64,000 nt of DNA from the NCBI RefSeq assembly GCF_018617395.1, contig NZ_JACSKC010000001.1, forward strand, positions 1,426,001-1,490,000. The letters are read 5' to 3'. Shown piece after piece: positions 34,365-41,286 of the stretch. This DNA comes from Exiguobacterium sp. s48 (GTDB lineage: Bacteria > Bacillota > Bacilli > Exiguobacteriales > Exiguobacteriaceae). Made by a program: the position numbers and the translations under genes. The notes under the pieces were generated by a model. It saw only the letters and a list, made by a program, of their open reading frames with translations, was not told the DNA's origin and did no database searches. The number at the start of each line of letters is the position of its first letter. Position 1 is the first letter of the stretch.

Positions 34365-35165
34365 TTATTGTACAAACTGCAACAACGTCTTGTTAAATTT
34401 CTCTCGTTCATCAAGCACTGTACCGTGTCCGCTCTCTTCAAAACGTTCAATCCGAGCATTTGAAATGCCCTGCTCCATCTGTTCGGCAAACTCAAACGGA
34501 CAAATTTTGTCGTGCACTCCGTGAATGATTAACGTCTCGACGTCAATTTTCGGCAAGGCATCGCGTAAATCTTCGTCACGTAACGCCTGTGCCGAGGCAA
34601 TCGTGCCATGGCTCGACGCGACGAGCGCCAGATGGTGGAACCAGTTTTGCATCGGTTTCGAATGTTCTTTCTCGAAAAAGATTTCTCCGAATCCTTCGAG
34701 CATCTTCGGTCGGTCAGCCCTTGTATCGTCAATCAACGCATCGACTTCATCCGTCGTCATTCCATATGGATAATCTGCACGCTGTGTGAAGATTGGTGCC
34801 GCGGCTCCGGCCAAGACCAACTTGTTGAGTCCATCCTCTTTATAATCGGCTGCGTAGCGAACTGCAATCGCCCCACCCATTGAGAAACCGACGAGTGTGA
34901 AGTCTTTCAAGCCAAGTCCGTAGACGACCATATGCACATCAGACGCCATCGTCTCATAGTCATAACCTGTCGCCGGTGCATCAGACTTTCCGTATCCTCT
35001 GAAGTCGATCCCGATGTAGCGATATCCCGCTTCGATGAGCGCATTTTTCTGATACTCGAACATATTGTTGTTCGCCGGCCAACCGTGCAAGAACACAATC
35101 GGTTCCCCAGACCCAACGTCTTCCACATATAGATTCGTGCCGTCATGTGCTGTAATGTATCCCAT
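34365..35165 (-). CDS. alpha/beta hydrolase (haloperoxidase-like)
   Basis: The 266-residue protein is a canonical alpha/beta hydrolase of the non-heme peroxidase/esterase type. The oxyanion region is FLHGWPANNNMFEYQ, the strand motif is GIDFRGYGKSDAP, nucleophile Ser95 is in GFSMGGAIA, and the Asp (HGVHDKICP) and His (SGHGTVLDE) follow near the end. The ATG at 35165 is chosen over the one directly before it because GGAGG is then seven bases upstream. Natural substrate is unknown; the gene is monocistronic. Confidence 0.9.
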   Translation of the reverse strand: MGYITAHDGTNLYVEDVGSGEPIVFLHGWPANNNMFEYQKNALIEAGYRYIGIDFRGYGKSDAPATGYDYETMASDVHMVVYGLGLKDFTLVGFSMGGAIAVRYAADYKEDGLNKLVLAGAAAPIFTQRADYPYGMTTDEVDALIDDTRADRPKMLEGFGEIFFEKEHSKPMQNWFHHLALVASSHGTIASAQALRDEDLRDALPKIDVETLIIHGVHDKICPFEFAEQMEQGISNARIERFEESGHGTVLDEREKFNKTLLQFVQ

Positions 35166-35243
35166 CATCCAACCTCCACAGTCATTGTTAAGCGAAAACA
35201 CTCACAACCTCATTGTTCCCTAATCTAACTTTGAGAAACCCTC

Positions 35244-36356
35244 TTATGTGTCGCGCCAGAGTGCTTCCCCTTTTAGGTAGCCTTCAACAGCTTTTGCCCC
35301 TTCTCGTAACACGGCTTCCCGCCAAGTCGGGTCGTCCGGATAAAACATCGCCATGAATTCGTTTTGAATCCCGTTTCGTGCTTCAGGGTCCTTTGTTCCT
35401 TCAAAATAAAGTCGGTTCTCTAAGATGATCGTCAAAAACTCACGGATGGACGCTTTTGTCGATGTCCCGAACGTACCGAATTCAAAGAGAGCAGAGACGA
35501 GCCCCTTATCCGGGTATTCCGTATCGCGCACGTAGTAAAAATGATTCGTCGAGTCCCCGAGCACTTCATCTGGGTCATACACGTTGACGTTGTCGAGACC
35601 GTACGCTTGTTTTAACTCATCTTCGGTGCGACCGTCTCGTTTACTGATGACCATCGTCACCTCGTTTGTCGGACCGAGTGCGGTATGCCAATCAATATGG
35701 ACTACTTTTCCGTAGCGTTCCAGTAAATCATGTTGAATCCCTTTCAAAAAGATGGCGGACGGTTCGTCTCCTTCTCCCCCGTAATACACCCCTTTCGGGA
35801 ATTGATATTGTCCCATCCCTTTTGCCCCACTCATCGCTTTGAAGCCATCGAGCTTAATTCCGGAACCAAGGAACGAATAGATCTGTTCACGCGCTTCATG
35901 ATAGTCGTCAATCACCCCGTCCGGTACGAAGAGATGACGCATCAGCTCATATTCACGGTTGATATTATAGGGAACCGACTCACGATCGATGACGTAATTT
36001 CGGTTCAAATCGACATTGTGTTCATTGACCCGTCGAAAGTGTTTCATCCCCCATGGATTGACTGCATGGATGAGACAAATCCCTGTCGTCTCGTGACGGA
36101 CATGCGCGAGTTGCGTTTGAACGAATTGATGGGTCACGGCGGCACCTGCATACCCTTCAATCCCATGTTCGCCAATCGTCATGAGAATCATCGCTTTCCG
36201 CTCTCGTTTCGGCTCGCCTAAAATAATGTCGATACTCTCGTCCCCGATGGAGTGTGTCAACAGCTCCGCTTTCGGATAAAATCGTTTCACTTCAGACAAT
36301 AAGTTCATGAACTTCTCTCGCGACTCTTCATAAGATGATGAAAAATACTGACTCAT
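35244..36356 (-). CDS. DUF2817/M14-like metallopeptidase
   Basis: The 370-residue protein belongs to the DUF2817 branch of zinc carboxypeptidases. Ligand-like residues occur in TIGEHGIEGYAGA (His, Glu) and HIDWHTALG (second His), and NEHNVDLNRNYV is the substrate-binding Asn-Arg motif of M14 enzymes. FEFGTFGT near residue 310 may hold the catalytic Glu. No signal peptide is seen, so it appears cytosolic. The start at 36356 follows TTGGAGGAGAG. The peptide or amide cleaved is unknown. Confidence 0.85.
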   Translation of the reverse strand: MSQYFSSSYEESREKFMNLLSEVKRFYPKAELLTHSIGDESIDIILGEPKRERKAMILMTIGEHGIEGYAGAAVTHQFVQTQLAHVRHETTGICLIHAVNPWGMKHFRRVNEHNVDLNRNYVIDRESVPYNINREYELMRHLFVPDGVIDDYHEAREQIYSFLGSGIKLDGFKAMSGAKGMGQYQFPKGVYYGGEGDEPSAIFLKGIQHDLLERYGKVVHIDWHTALGPTNEVTMVISKRDGRTEDELKQAYGLDNVNVYDPDEVLGDSTNHFYYVRDTEYPDKGLVSALFEFGTFGTSTKASIREFLTIILENRLYFEGTKDPEARNGIQNEFMAMFYPDDPTWREAVLREGAKAVEGYLKGEALWRDT

Positions 36357-36410
36357 CGCACTCTCCTCCAATCTCTTCTCTCTATCCTTTCCCATCCTAA
36401 GACAATCTAA

Positions 36411-36437
36411 AAACGCCTCCTTTAAGAGGAGACGTTT
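36411..36437 (-). terminator. terminator of the small membrane protein gene
   Basis: AAACGCCTCC and GGAGACGTTT pair with one G-T wobble around a seven-base loop; the minus strand then runs TTTAGATTG. It lies just after the stop at 36442. Confidence 0.75.
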
Positions 36438-36441
36438 CGAG

Positions 36442-36840
36442 TCAAGGCGTCCGGATTCGTTTTGTATGTTGACGCCGGAACGCCATCATATAAAAGATCG
36501 GACCAATTAAGACGGCACCGAATAACCAATAGAGACCCGCATTCGCATACAGTCCTTCGAAAGAACGAAACACCCAAGCCAGAACGGTGAAGGCGACCAT
36601 CAACTCGATGGTCCACAGTAGCCCACGACGAACCGCCAAGAAGACCGTGTTCGTCTTTTGGAAGAAGGCTGCGCCGAATGCAATCAAAAATGCTGGAAAA
36701 CTCGAGAGCCACAACATCCGATTCAGTGAACTTTCAGCAAAATACGAGTTGCCGAGAGAGATGGTGATGAGAAAGTGTACCAATAGGACGAGCACGACAA
36801 CAATCCAACCGATAAATACATCTCGTTCCATTTTTTTCAT
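36442..36840 (-). CDS. hypothetical four-helix membrane protein
   Basis: I do not recognise this 132-residue protein. Four membrane segments are visible (about 8-28, 40-58, 72-92 and 102-120), with a basic tail ending RRQHTKRIRTP. The ATG at 36840 lies nine bases after AGAGGAAG; a TTG three codons upstream is less likely. It has its own terminator and is separated from the flavodoxin gene by another, so it is transcribed alone. Confidence 0.75.
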   Translation of the reverse strand: MKKMERDVFIGWIVVVLVLLVHFLITISLGNSYFAESSLNRMLWLSSFPAFLIAFGAAFFQKTNTVFLAVRRGLLWTIELMVAFTVLAWVFRSFEGLYANAGLYWLFGAVLIGPIFYMMAFRRQHTKRIRTP

Positions 36841-36921
36841 GACAACCAACTTCCTCTCTGAAGAGTTGAATACTAATATTTACCCGTTTTTACAGTCTAC
36901 TTGTCTGATTCAACTAAAAAA

Positions 36922-36943
36922 CGCATTCTGTTTTCAGAATGCG
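36922..36943 (-). terminator. terminator of the flavodoxin gene
   Basis: CGCATTCTG and CAGAATGCG form a perfect nine-base stem with a TTTT loop and the minus strand continues into a T-run. It closes the five-gene cluster led by the sigma factor. Confidence 0.88.
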
Positions 36944-36952
36944 CTTCATGCA

Positions 36953-37420
36953 TTATCTGACCAACTCTCGTGCCCATGTTTTCGCTCGTTCGAGTTCGCC
37001 TTCTTTCAACATTTCCGTCTCCCCATCAACTAAGAACGATTCTTTTTGAACGTTCGCTGCCCCTTTTTCAATCATTTCTCCTTCGACCCGATTGACGGCG
37101 TGACCGAACCAGTCGATGATTTTACCGAGAATCGGATTCTGTTTTTCTTTGACAACACTCGTATCAAACGCAGCTGTCCGTTTTCCTCGTAACGCATTGT
37201 CCGAGATTCCATCCAAAAACACTTTAATGTCTTCCGTCTCATATCCTCCGTGTGTCGGTGAACCGATGACGACGAGATCGACATGCGCTAAGTCGCCCAA
37301 TCCAATATTCAACACGTGTTCCATGCGTGCCTCATGGTCTTTCGACAGTTCTTTCTGCATCGCATGGGCAATCTTTTCTGTATGACCATACAGTGAGTCA
37401 AAAATAATCAAGATGTTCAT
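36953..37420 (-). CDS. flavodoxin family protein
   Basis: A 155-residue FMN-binding flavodoxin/WrbA-like protein. The phosphate loop is in FDSLYGHTEKIA, and IGSPTHGGYETEDIKVFLDG is the second FMN contact region. The last third (NRVEGEMIEKGAANVQKESFLVDGETEM) is variable. Of two adjacent ATGs I chose 37420, six bases after GGGGGA. It follows the unknown 146-residue protein by 56 bases and may be the last gene of the sigma-factor cluster. Confidence 0.9.
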   Translation of the reverse strand: MNILIIFDSLYGHTEKIAHAMQKELSKDHEARMEHVLNIGLGDLAHVDLVVIGSPTHGGYETEDIKVFLDGISDNALRGKRTAAFDTSVVKEKQNPILGKIIDWFGHAVNRVEGEMIEKGAANVQKESFLVDGETEMLKEGELERAKTWARELVR

Positions 37421-37476
37421 CATAAATCCCCCTTTTCCGAACCTTTCTGTATTCCCCTTCCCATTTCTCCGTTCGT

Positions 37477-37917
37477 TCATGCTTCTTTTTTATACAGCGA
37501 ACTTCGCTTGTAGAACGTCCAACTCAACATCACAATGCCCATCCCAAGTAGGCCGTAACCGAAGAATTTGATAAAGTCTCTTGAATGGTACGGTGCTTCG
37601 AATCGGTACTCCGCTCGCTTCCAGTCCAAACCGTCCTCGACCGCAATGACGTCTTCCACGGACTCCCCGTCGACTTCACGATACGCTGTCCCGATCGGAT
37701 ATCCGTTCGAGGCATTTCCGTAGTACCGCCCGGTCTCATCATTGACCGTTGTTTCCACTTTACCGATCACATCACCGAGTGCATCCTCCTCGATCGTTGT
37801 GTCGAGCACTTCATATGCGTTTCGGTCGAACACGACAAACGTATAGGCAAAAGAAAGAGCAGATACGGGAATCGCAATGAATACGGAAAGAAGAATTAAG
37901 AAAATCAGTCGCCTCAT
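37477..37917 (-). CDS. hypothetical protein with two membrane helices
   Basis: I do not recognise this 146-residue protein. An N-terminal hydrophobic helix (about 4-28), an extracytoplasmic acidic domain of about 85 residues (with TTVNDETGRYYGNASNGYPIG and EVDGESVEDVIAV) and a second helix at about 117-136 are visible, with a short basic tail inside. The ATG overlaps the stop of the SIMPL gene (ATGA), so translation is coupled. Topology resembles some DUF3592-type proteins, but I would not assign a family. Confidence 0.75.
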   Translation of the reverse strand: MRRLIFLILLSVFIAIPVSALSFAYTFVVFDRNAYEVLDTTIEEDALGDVIGKVETTVNDETGRYYGNASNGYPIGTAYREVDGESVEDVIAVEDGLDWKRAEYRFEAPYHSRDFIKFFGYGLLGMGIVMLSWTFYKRSSLYKKEA

Positions 37918-38564
37918 TTTAAACTCCAGACAAATGTCGCTGAATCACTGACGTCAATATCATCCGGTTCGAGTTCAGGCATCCGTGATTCCGAATAGAC
38001 GACGTCCTGGCTATAAAGGACGTTTGTAGGCGAGAACAGATGAATCTCCCCCCACGTGTAGTCAATCTGGAGCAAGTCCCCGAGCTCGGCGCCTGCTCCT
38101 TTCGCAAGAAGCTCCGCTCGTTTCTTCGCATTCTCCGCAGCACTCACCAATAGCTGATCCTCGATCGCATTCGGGTCTTTCATCGTGAAGCGAATGGAGA
38201 GTTTCGGATTTGCCCGAGATTGACTGATTTGTTCGATGACGTCCGATAGTTTAGATGTATCGAGCGCAAATTCGAGCTTCGTCTTCTGTTTACAGACATA
38301 TCCGACGAAACGCGACCGATAATTCTCATCTCGATCACGGTAGCTCTCGTATTCCGTATCGATCGAAAAGTCACTCGTTTTGAGTTCCGTCTTGTCAAAA
38401 CCAGCACGCGTGATGGCTTTTTGAAGATGGGACACCGCACTTGCTGCTTCGGTCATCGTATCTTCATATCGTGGCGCTTTCGAGACGAGGTCCATGTGAA
38501 TCACAATCAAATCTGGTCGAGATGAGACGTTCCCCGTCCCTTTTACAGTAATCTTTCGTTCCAT
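37914..38564 (-). CDS. SIMPL domain (DUF541) protein
   Basis: SIMPL proteins (Pfam DUF541) form oligomeric shells and are often periplasmic or surface linked; here no signal peptide is seen, so it may be cytosolic. The 216-residue chain has the family start ITVKGTGNVSSRPDLIVIHMDLVSKA and the tail ...AENAKKRAELLAKGAGAELGDLLQID. The start at 38564 is eight bases after AAGGGGGA. It is followed directly (four-base overlap) by an unknown membrane protein. Confidence 0.85.
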   Translation of the reverse strand: MERKITVKGTGNVSSRPDLIVIHMDLVSKAPRYEDTMTEAASAVSHLQKAITRAGFDKTELKTSDFSIDTEYESYRDRDENYRSRFVGYVCKQKTKLEFALDTSKLSDVIEQISQSRANPKLSIRFTMKDPNAIEDQLLVSAAENAKKRAELLAKGAGAELGDLLQIDYTWGEIHLFSPTNVLYSQDVVYSESRMPELEPDDIDVSDSATFVWSLK

Positions 38565-38597
38565 ATCCATTTCCCCCTTATCGATTTGAGGTCTCCA

Positions 38598-39341
38598 TTA
38601 TTCTGTAAATCGTGTCATCATCCAGTGCTCTACTTCATCGAGTGAGTCCAAATCTTGTAAGGACGGGTAAGCACCCCGCTCGAACAACAATCCGTTCGGA
38701 GTATCTAAAAACAGATAACGTTCACCATCCGGAAAACCGTAATCGGCAATATCTTTCAATCGAAGCGTCGCGTCATTTTGTTCCCAGACAAACTCGTCAT
38801 CATATGGAATCGGCATGAAAATCCCTTCCATGCCTTGCCGTACGTGCGAGATAACACTAGAATGCGATGCCTGTCCAGTTTCCTCAATTGCATCGGCACG
38901 AACGATTAAATCTTGCCCGACCTGCACATCTCCACGATAGACATTGGAGACGTGTATCTTGATAAGAGACTGATATTCCGTCTCTCCATTGAAATCAATC
39001 TCGATATGTCGAATGTCCGAGACCGCTCCTCTGACCACGACCGGATTCCATTTCGAAAAGAGTTCATCCTCGGTCATGTCATTCAAATTTTCCTCGGAAA
39101 TACCTGGTTTTACTTTTGATTGATCGACAATGTGAACGGAATTCGCAGTGGAATCCGTAGATAGTGGGATCCGTTCGTTCCAGACATTCGATGTGAAGAG
39201 CATGAATCCCGCAGCGATCACAATGAGGAGTCCCCCTCCCCATTTCAGTCGTTGATAAGGTTTTCGCTCTACCATCATGGATTCCTCTATATACCAGTCA
39301 TCCACTTCCCCGAGTAGTCGAAGGAGTTGTTCATTTTTCAT
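38598..39341 (-). CDS. single-pass membrane protein, candidate anti-sigma factor
   Basis: The 247-residue product begins with a short cytosolic helix (about 1-32, EQLLRLLGEVDDWYIEES), one membrane helix at about 34-50, and a 195-residue extracytoplasmic domain of unknown fold. That layout, and the ATGA overlap with the sigma-factor gene upstream, fit a transmembrane anti-sigma factor. No zinc ZAS motif (HxxxCxxC) is visible, so it would belong to a different class. The exact mechanism is inference. Confidence 0.6.
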   Translation of the reverse strand: MKNEQLLRLLGEVDDWYIEESMMVERKPYQRLKWGGGLLIVIAAGFMLFTSNVWNERIPLSTDSTANSVHIVDQSKVKPGISEENLNDMTEDELFSKWNPVVVRGAVSDIRHIEIDFNGETEYQSLIKIHVSNVYRGDVQVGQDLIVRADAIEETGQASHSSVISHVRQGMEGIFMPIPYDDEFVWEQNDATLRLKDIADYGFPDGERYLFLDTPNGLLFERGAYPSLQDLDSLDEVEHWMMTRFTE

Positions 39342-39880
39342 ACACGAACTCCTTCTGCTTCAAGTGCTCGCTTCAACGCATCTCGCGTGCGCTTCAAGGT
39401 CATTTTGACATGACTCTCCCCGAGCTTATGTGTCGTTGCGATTTCTTGAATCGAGTGTAGATAGAAATAACGTTGCATGAACATCACCCTTGTCAGTCGT
39501 GGCAGGTCTGCTAGAAATGTGTTCAACAGATCAACGATGTCCTCGTCTCTCCTCGATTCCGTGAGGACGTGTTCTAGCTCTTCATAGACGAGCGGGACTT
39601 CCCCACCGCCACGTTTTTTGGCATGATTCTTCTTATAGCGTTGCAATGCGAGATTGCGTACAATTTTCGTCAAATACGCCCCGAATCGAAGCGGGCGTGT
39701 CGGTGGAATCGACTCCCAGGCTTTCATATATAAGTCGTTCAAACACTCTTCCGTGTCTTCGCGATTTTGTAGAATATTGTAAGAAACACGATGACAATAG
39801 CTTCCGTATTTCTTCTTCGTCGCGACAATCGCATACTCCGACCGTTCCCAGTACCAATCGATGATGACCTGGTCATCCAT
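39338..39880 (-). CDS. sigma-70 family (ECF-like) RNA polymerase sigma factor
   Basis: The 180-residue protein has the sigma-2 region (YGSYCHRVSYNILQNREDTEECLNDLYMKAWESIPPTRP, with the core-binding and -10 helices) and the sigma-4 region (LLNTFLADLPRLTRVMFMQRYFYLHSIQEIATTHKLGESHVKMTLKRTRDAL). No sigma-1.1 or -3 domain is present, so it is ECF type. The ATG at 39880 follows AAGGGGGTAA. The downstream partner gene overlaps by four bases. Its promoter targets are unknown; ECF genes usually activate themselves. Confidence 0.87.
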   Translation of the reverse strand: MDDQVIIDWYWERSEYAIVATKKKYGSYCHRVSYNILQNREDTEECLNDLYMKAWESIPPTRPLRFGAYLTKIVRNLALQRYKKNHAKKRGGGEVPLVYEELEHVLTESRRDEDIVDLLNTFLADLPRLTRVMFMQRYFYLHSIQEIATTHKLGESHVKMTLKRTRDALKRALEAEGVRV

Positions 39881-39958
39881 CCAGTTACCCCCTTCGTATA
39901 ACCCCTCTATACCTATAGATCCCAATTTCATATCATTCGTCACAATCTATCAAAAAAA

Positions 39959-39977
39959 CCTCGTCATCGAGACGAGG
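39959..39977 (-). terminator. terminator of the PadR-DUF2812 operon
   Basis: CCTCGTC and GACGAGG enclose a five-base loop, followed on the minus strand by seven T residues, 17 bases beyond the stop codon of the 56-residue membrane protein. Confidence 0.85.
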
Positions 39978-39994
39978 AATGTTACCCTGATTCA

Positions 39995-40165
39995 TCATTT
40001 CTTCCAAATCGATAATCCAAGCCCTCCGATATAGCCAACCATCGCTCCGCTCGCAATCCCGTATGTCAGTTGAATATGGAAGAAGAACGAGAGAACTACG
40101 CCGAGTGTCGTCCCCGCAATCAATCCAAAACAAATCATACAGTCTTTCCATTCTCGTGAATCCAT
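39995..40165 (-). CDS. small membrane protein of the PadR-DUF2812 operon (56 aa)
   Basis: This short gene encodes 56 residues with a polar start (MDSREWKDC), two glycine-rich hydrophobic segments (about 10-31 and 34-52) and a final IWKK. GGAGGA lies seven bases before the ATG at 40165, immediately after the DUF2812 gene ends. A 19-base hairpin with T-run ends the transcript 18 bases later, so it has complete gene signals. I know no named family for it. The competing minus-strand ORF in the neighbouring frame (40184-39933) has no ribosome site and is rejected. Confidence 0.72.
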   Translation of the reverse strand: MDSREWKDCMICFGLIAGTTLGVVLSFFFHIQLTYGIASGAMVGYIGGLGLSIWKK

Positions 40166-40188
40166 CTAGCTCCTCCTTAACCATCCGC

Positions 40189-40725
40189 TCAATCTGACGA
40201 CTTCATCTCTCCAATTGCCTTAAGACCTTTTAGCGTCCTCATTTTCCGTGTATGATGCTGGACCGCATAGGCCAACATCGCGACGACGACTACATTCAAT
40301 AGGATGGTCCATTGTGCAAATGGATTCGAAAGATTCGCTACGATCACAACAAAGTTGGCGGCTAGCACAGCGCCATATAGTTGGATGATTCGCTTTTCTC
40401 GCTGAATCATCGAATCAAAATCCGAATACAATTGGAACGGTCCGTCACTCGTTCGTTTTCGTAAGAAGATCCACCGATACGAGGTGTCGACCACTTCAAC
40501 GTCCACTTCATTCAGGAATGCCATATACGCCTTCGACTCAGGGTGAGAAGGTAAGTTGGACAATAGTTCGATTCGATACGTGTACGACCCAGGTTCAACT
40601 TGCTTGAACACATATCGCATCAAACGAAAGGATTCGAGCGCCCATCCGGTTTGCACCATCTCGTTGAGCCATTTCTCTTCCTTCTCATAATCAACAAATA
40701 TGCGATAGACCGTTTTCGTCTTCAT
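40189..40725 (-). CDS. DUF2812 membrane protein
   Basis: DUF2812 proteins are almost always next to PadR regulators. The 178-residue chain has a soluble N-terminal part with EKWLNEMVQTGWALE and FKQVEPGSYTYRIELL, then two hydrophobic helices at about 118-135 and 139-155, and a basic C-tail. The function is unknown. Its ATG overlaps the padR stop codon and follows AAGGAG. The next gene, for a 56-residue membrane protein, starts 23 bases later. Confidence 0.85.
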   Translation of the reverse strand: MKTKTVYRIFVDYEKEEKWLNEMVQTGWALESFRLMRYVFKQVEPGSYTYRIELLSNLPSHPESKAYMAFLNEVDVEVVDTSYRWIFLRKRTSDGPFQLYSDFDSMIQREKRIIQLYGAVLAANFVVIVANLSNPFAQWTILLNVVVVAMLAYAVQHHTRKMRTLKGLKAIGEMKSSD

Positions 40726-41045
40726 GTGTCCAACTCCTTCGTCCATTCATGACCATGTCGTACCAGTTCTTCTAGCCGTCTTAATTCCGACCGAAGTGCC
40801 TCTCGACCCGCCTCCGTGATCTCATACTCTTTCTTCCGCCCTGTTCCATCAAGTGCTTGAATCCATCCACGCTCTACTAGACTGCTGAGTGCGCCGTATA
40901 ACGTACCCGGTGCGAGTTGAACCCGACCATTGCTCAATTCTTGAACGAATTGCATCATCCCATACCCATGTCTCGAGACTTGAAGGGACAACAATATATA
41001 ATAAACCGCCTCGGTTAAGGCGCCTGTACTCGACTGTTGTGTCAC
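40722..41045 (-). CDS. PadR family transcriptional regulator
   Basis: The 107-residue protein is a minimal PadR: a winged helix at about 10-85 with LTEAVYYILLSLQVSRHGYGMMQFVQELSNGRVQLAPGTLYGALSSLVERGWIQ and wing GTGRKKEYEITEAG, then a single C-terminal dimerization helix. The start codon is GTG at 41045 with AAAGGAG upstream. It heads a three-gene operon. TATATCG repeats in its upstream region may be its own operator. Confidence 0.92.
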   Translation of the reverse strand: MTQQSSTGALTEAVYYILLSLQVSRHGYGMMQFVQELSNGRVQLAPGTLYGALSSLVERGWIQALDGTGRKKEYEITEAGREALRSELRRLEELVRHGHEWTKELDT

Positions 41046-41059
41046 GTATCCTACTCCTT

Positions 41060-41093
41060 TATATCGTGTTTCGTTATATCGTCATCCGATATA
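41060..41093. promoter_or_regulatory. repeat cluster upstream of padR (candidate operator)
   Basis: TATATCG occurs at 41060-41066 and 41075-41081, and inverted as CGATATA at 41087-41093, giving a palindrome with a five-base centre. The cluster is 15-48 bases upstream of the padR start, in the promoter region. Binding is not shown. Confidence 0.45.
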
Positions 41094-41213
41094 TCAAAAA
41101 TATCCTATTTTTGGTTAATTGACAAGAGTCGAGACAAAAAATAATTCTTTTTGTTTTTTGGGCGATTACTTATACAACTTTGGTAAACGTGTTTCATTTA
41201 ATGTGACATCAAA

Positions 41214-41249
41214 AACACAGGGACTCATTATATACTGAGCCCCTGTGTT
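41214..41249 (-). terminator. terminator of the FtsX-type ABC operon
   Basis: Arms AACACAGGGACTCA (41214-41227) and its near-complement (41236-41249) flank an eight-base loop; the minus strand then runs TTTTTGATG. Confidence 0.8.
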
Positions 41250-41286
41250 ATTAAGCAATATCTCTCACGACTATTTAATAACCCAC

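Noticed and set aside
39933-40184. 83-codon minus-strand ORF overlapping the 56-residue gene
   Set aside because: It runs through the hairpin at 39959-39977 and lacks a ribosome site, whereas the shorter frame has both a site and sensible hydrophobic segments.
41046-41286. Possible riboswitch or tRNA in the padR-ABC gap
   Set aside because: Only an AT-rich spacer, the TATATCG repeats and the terminator were seen; no clover-leaf or riboswitch core is visible.
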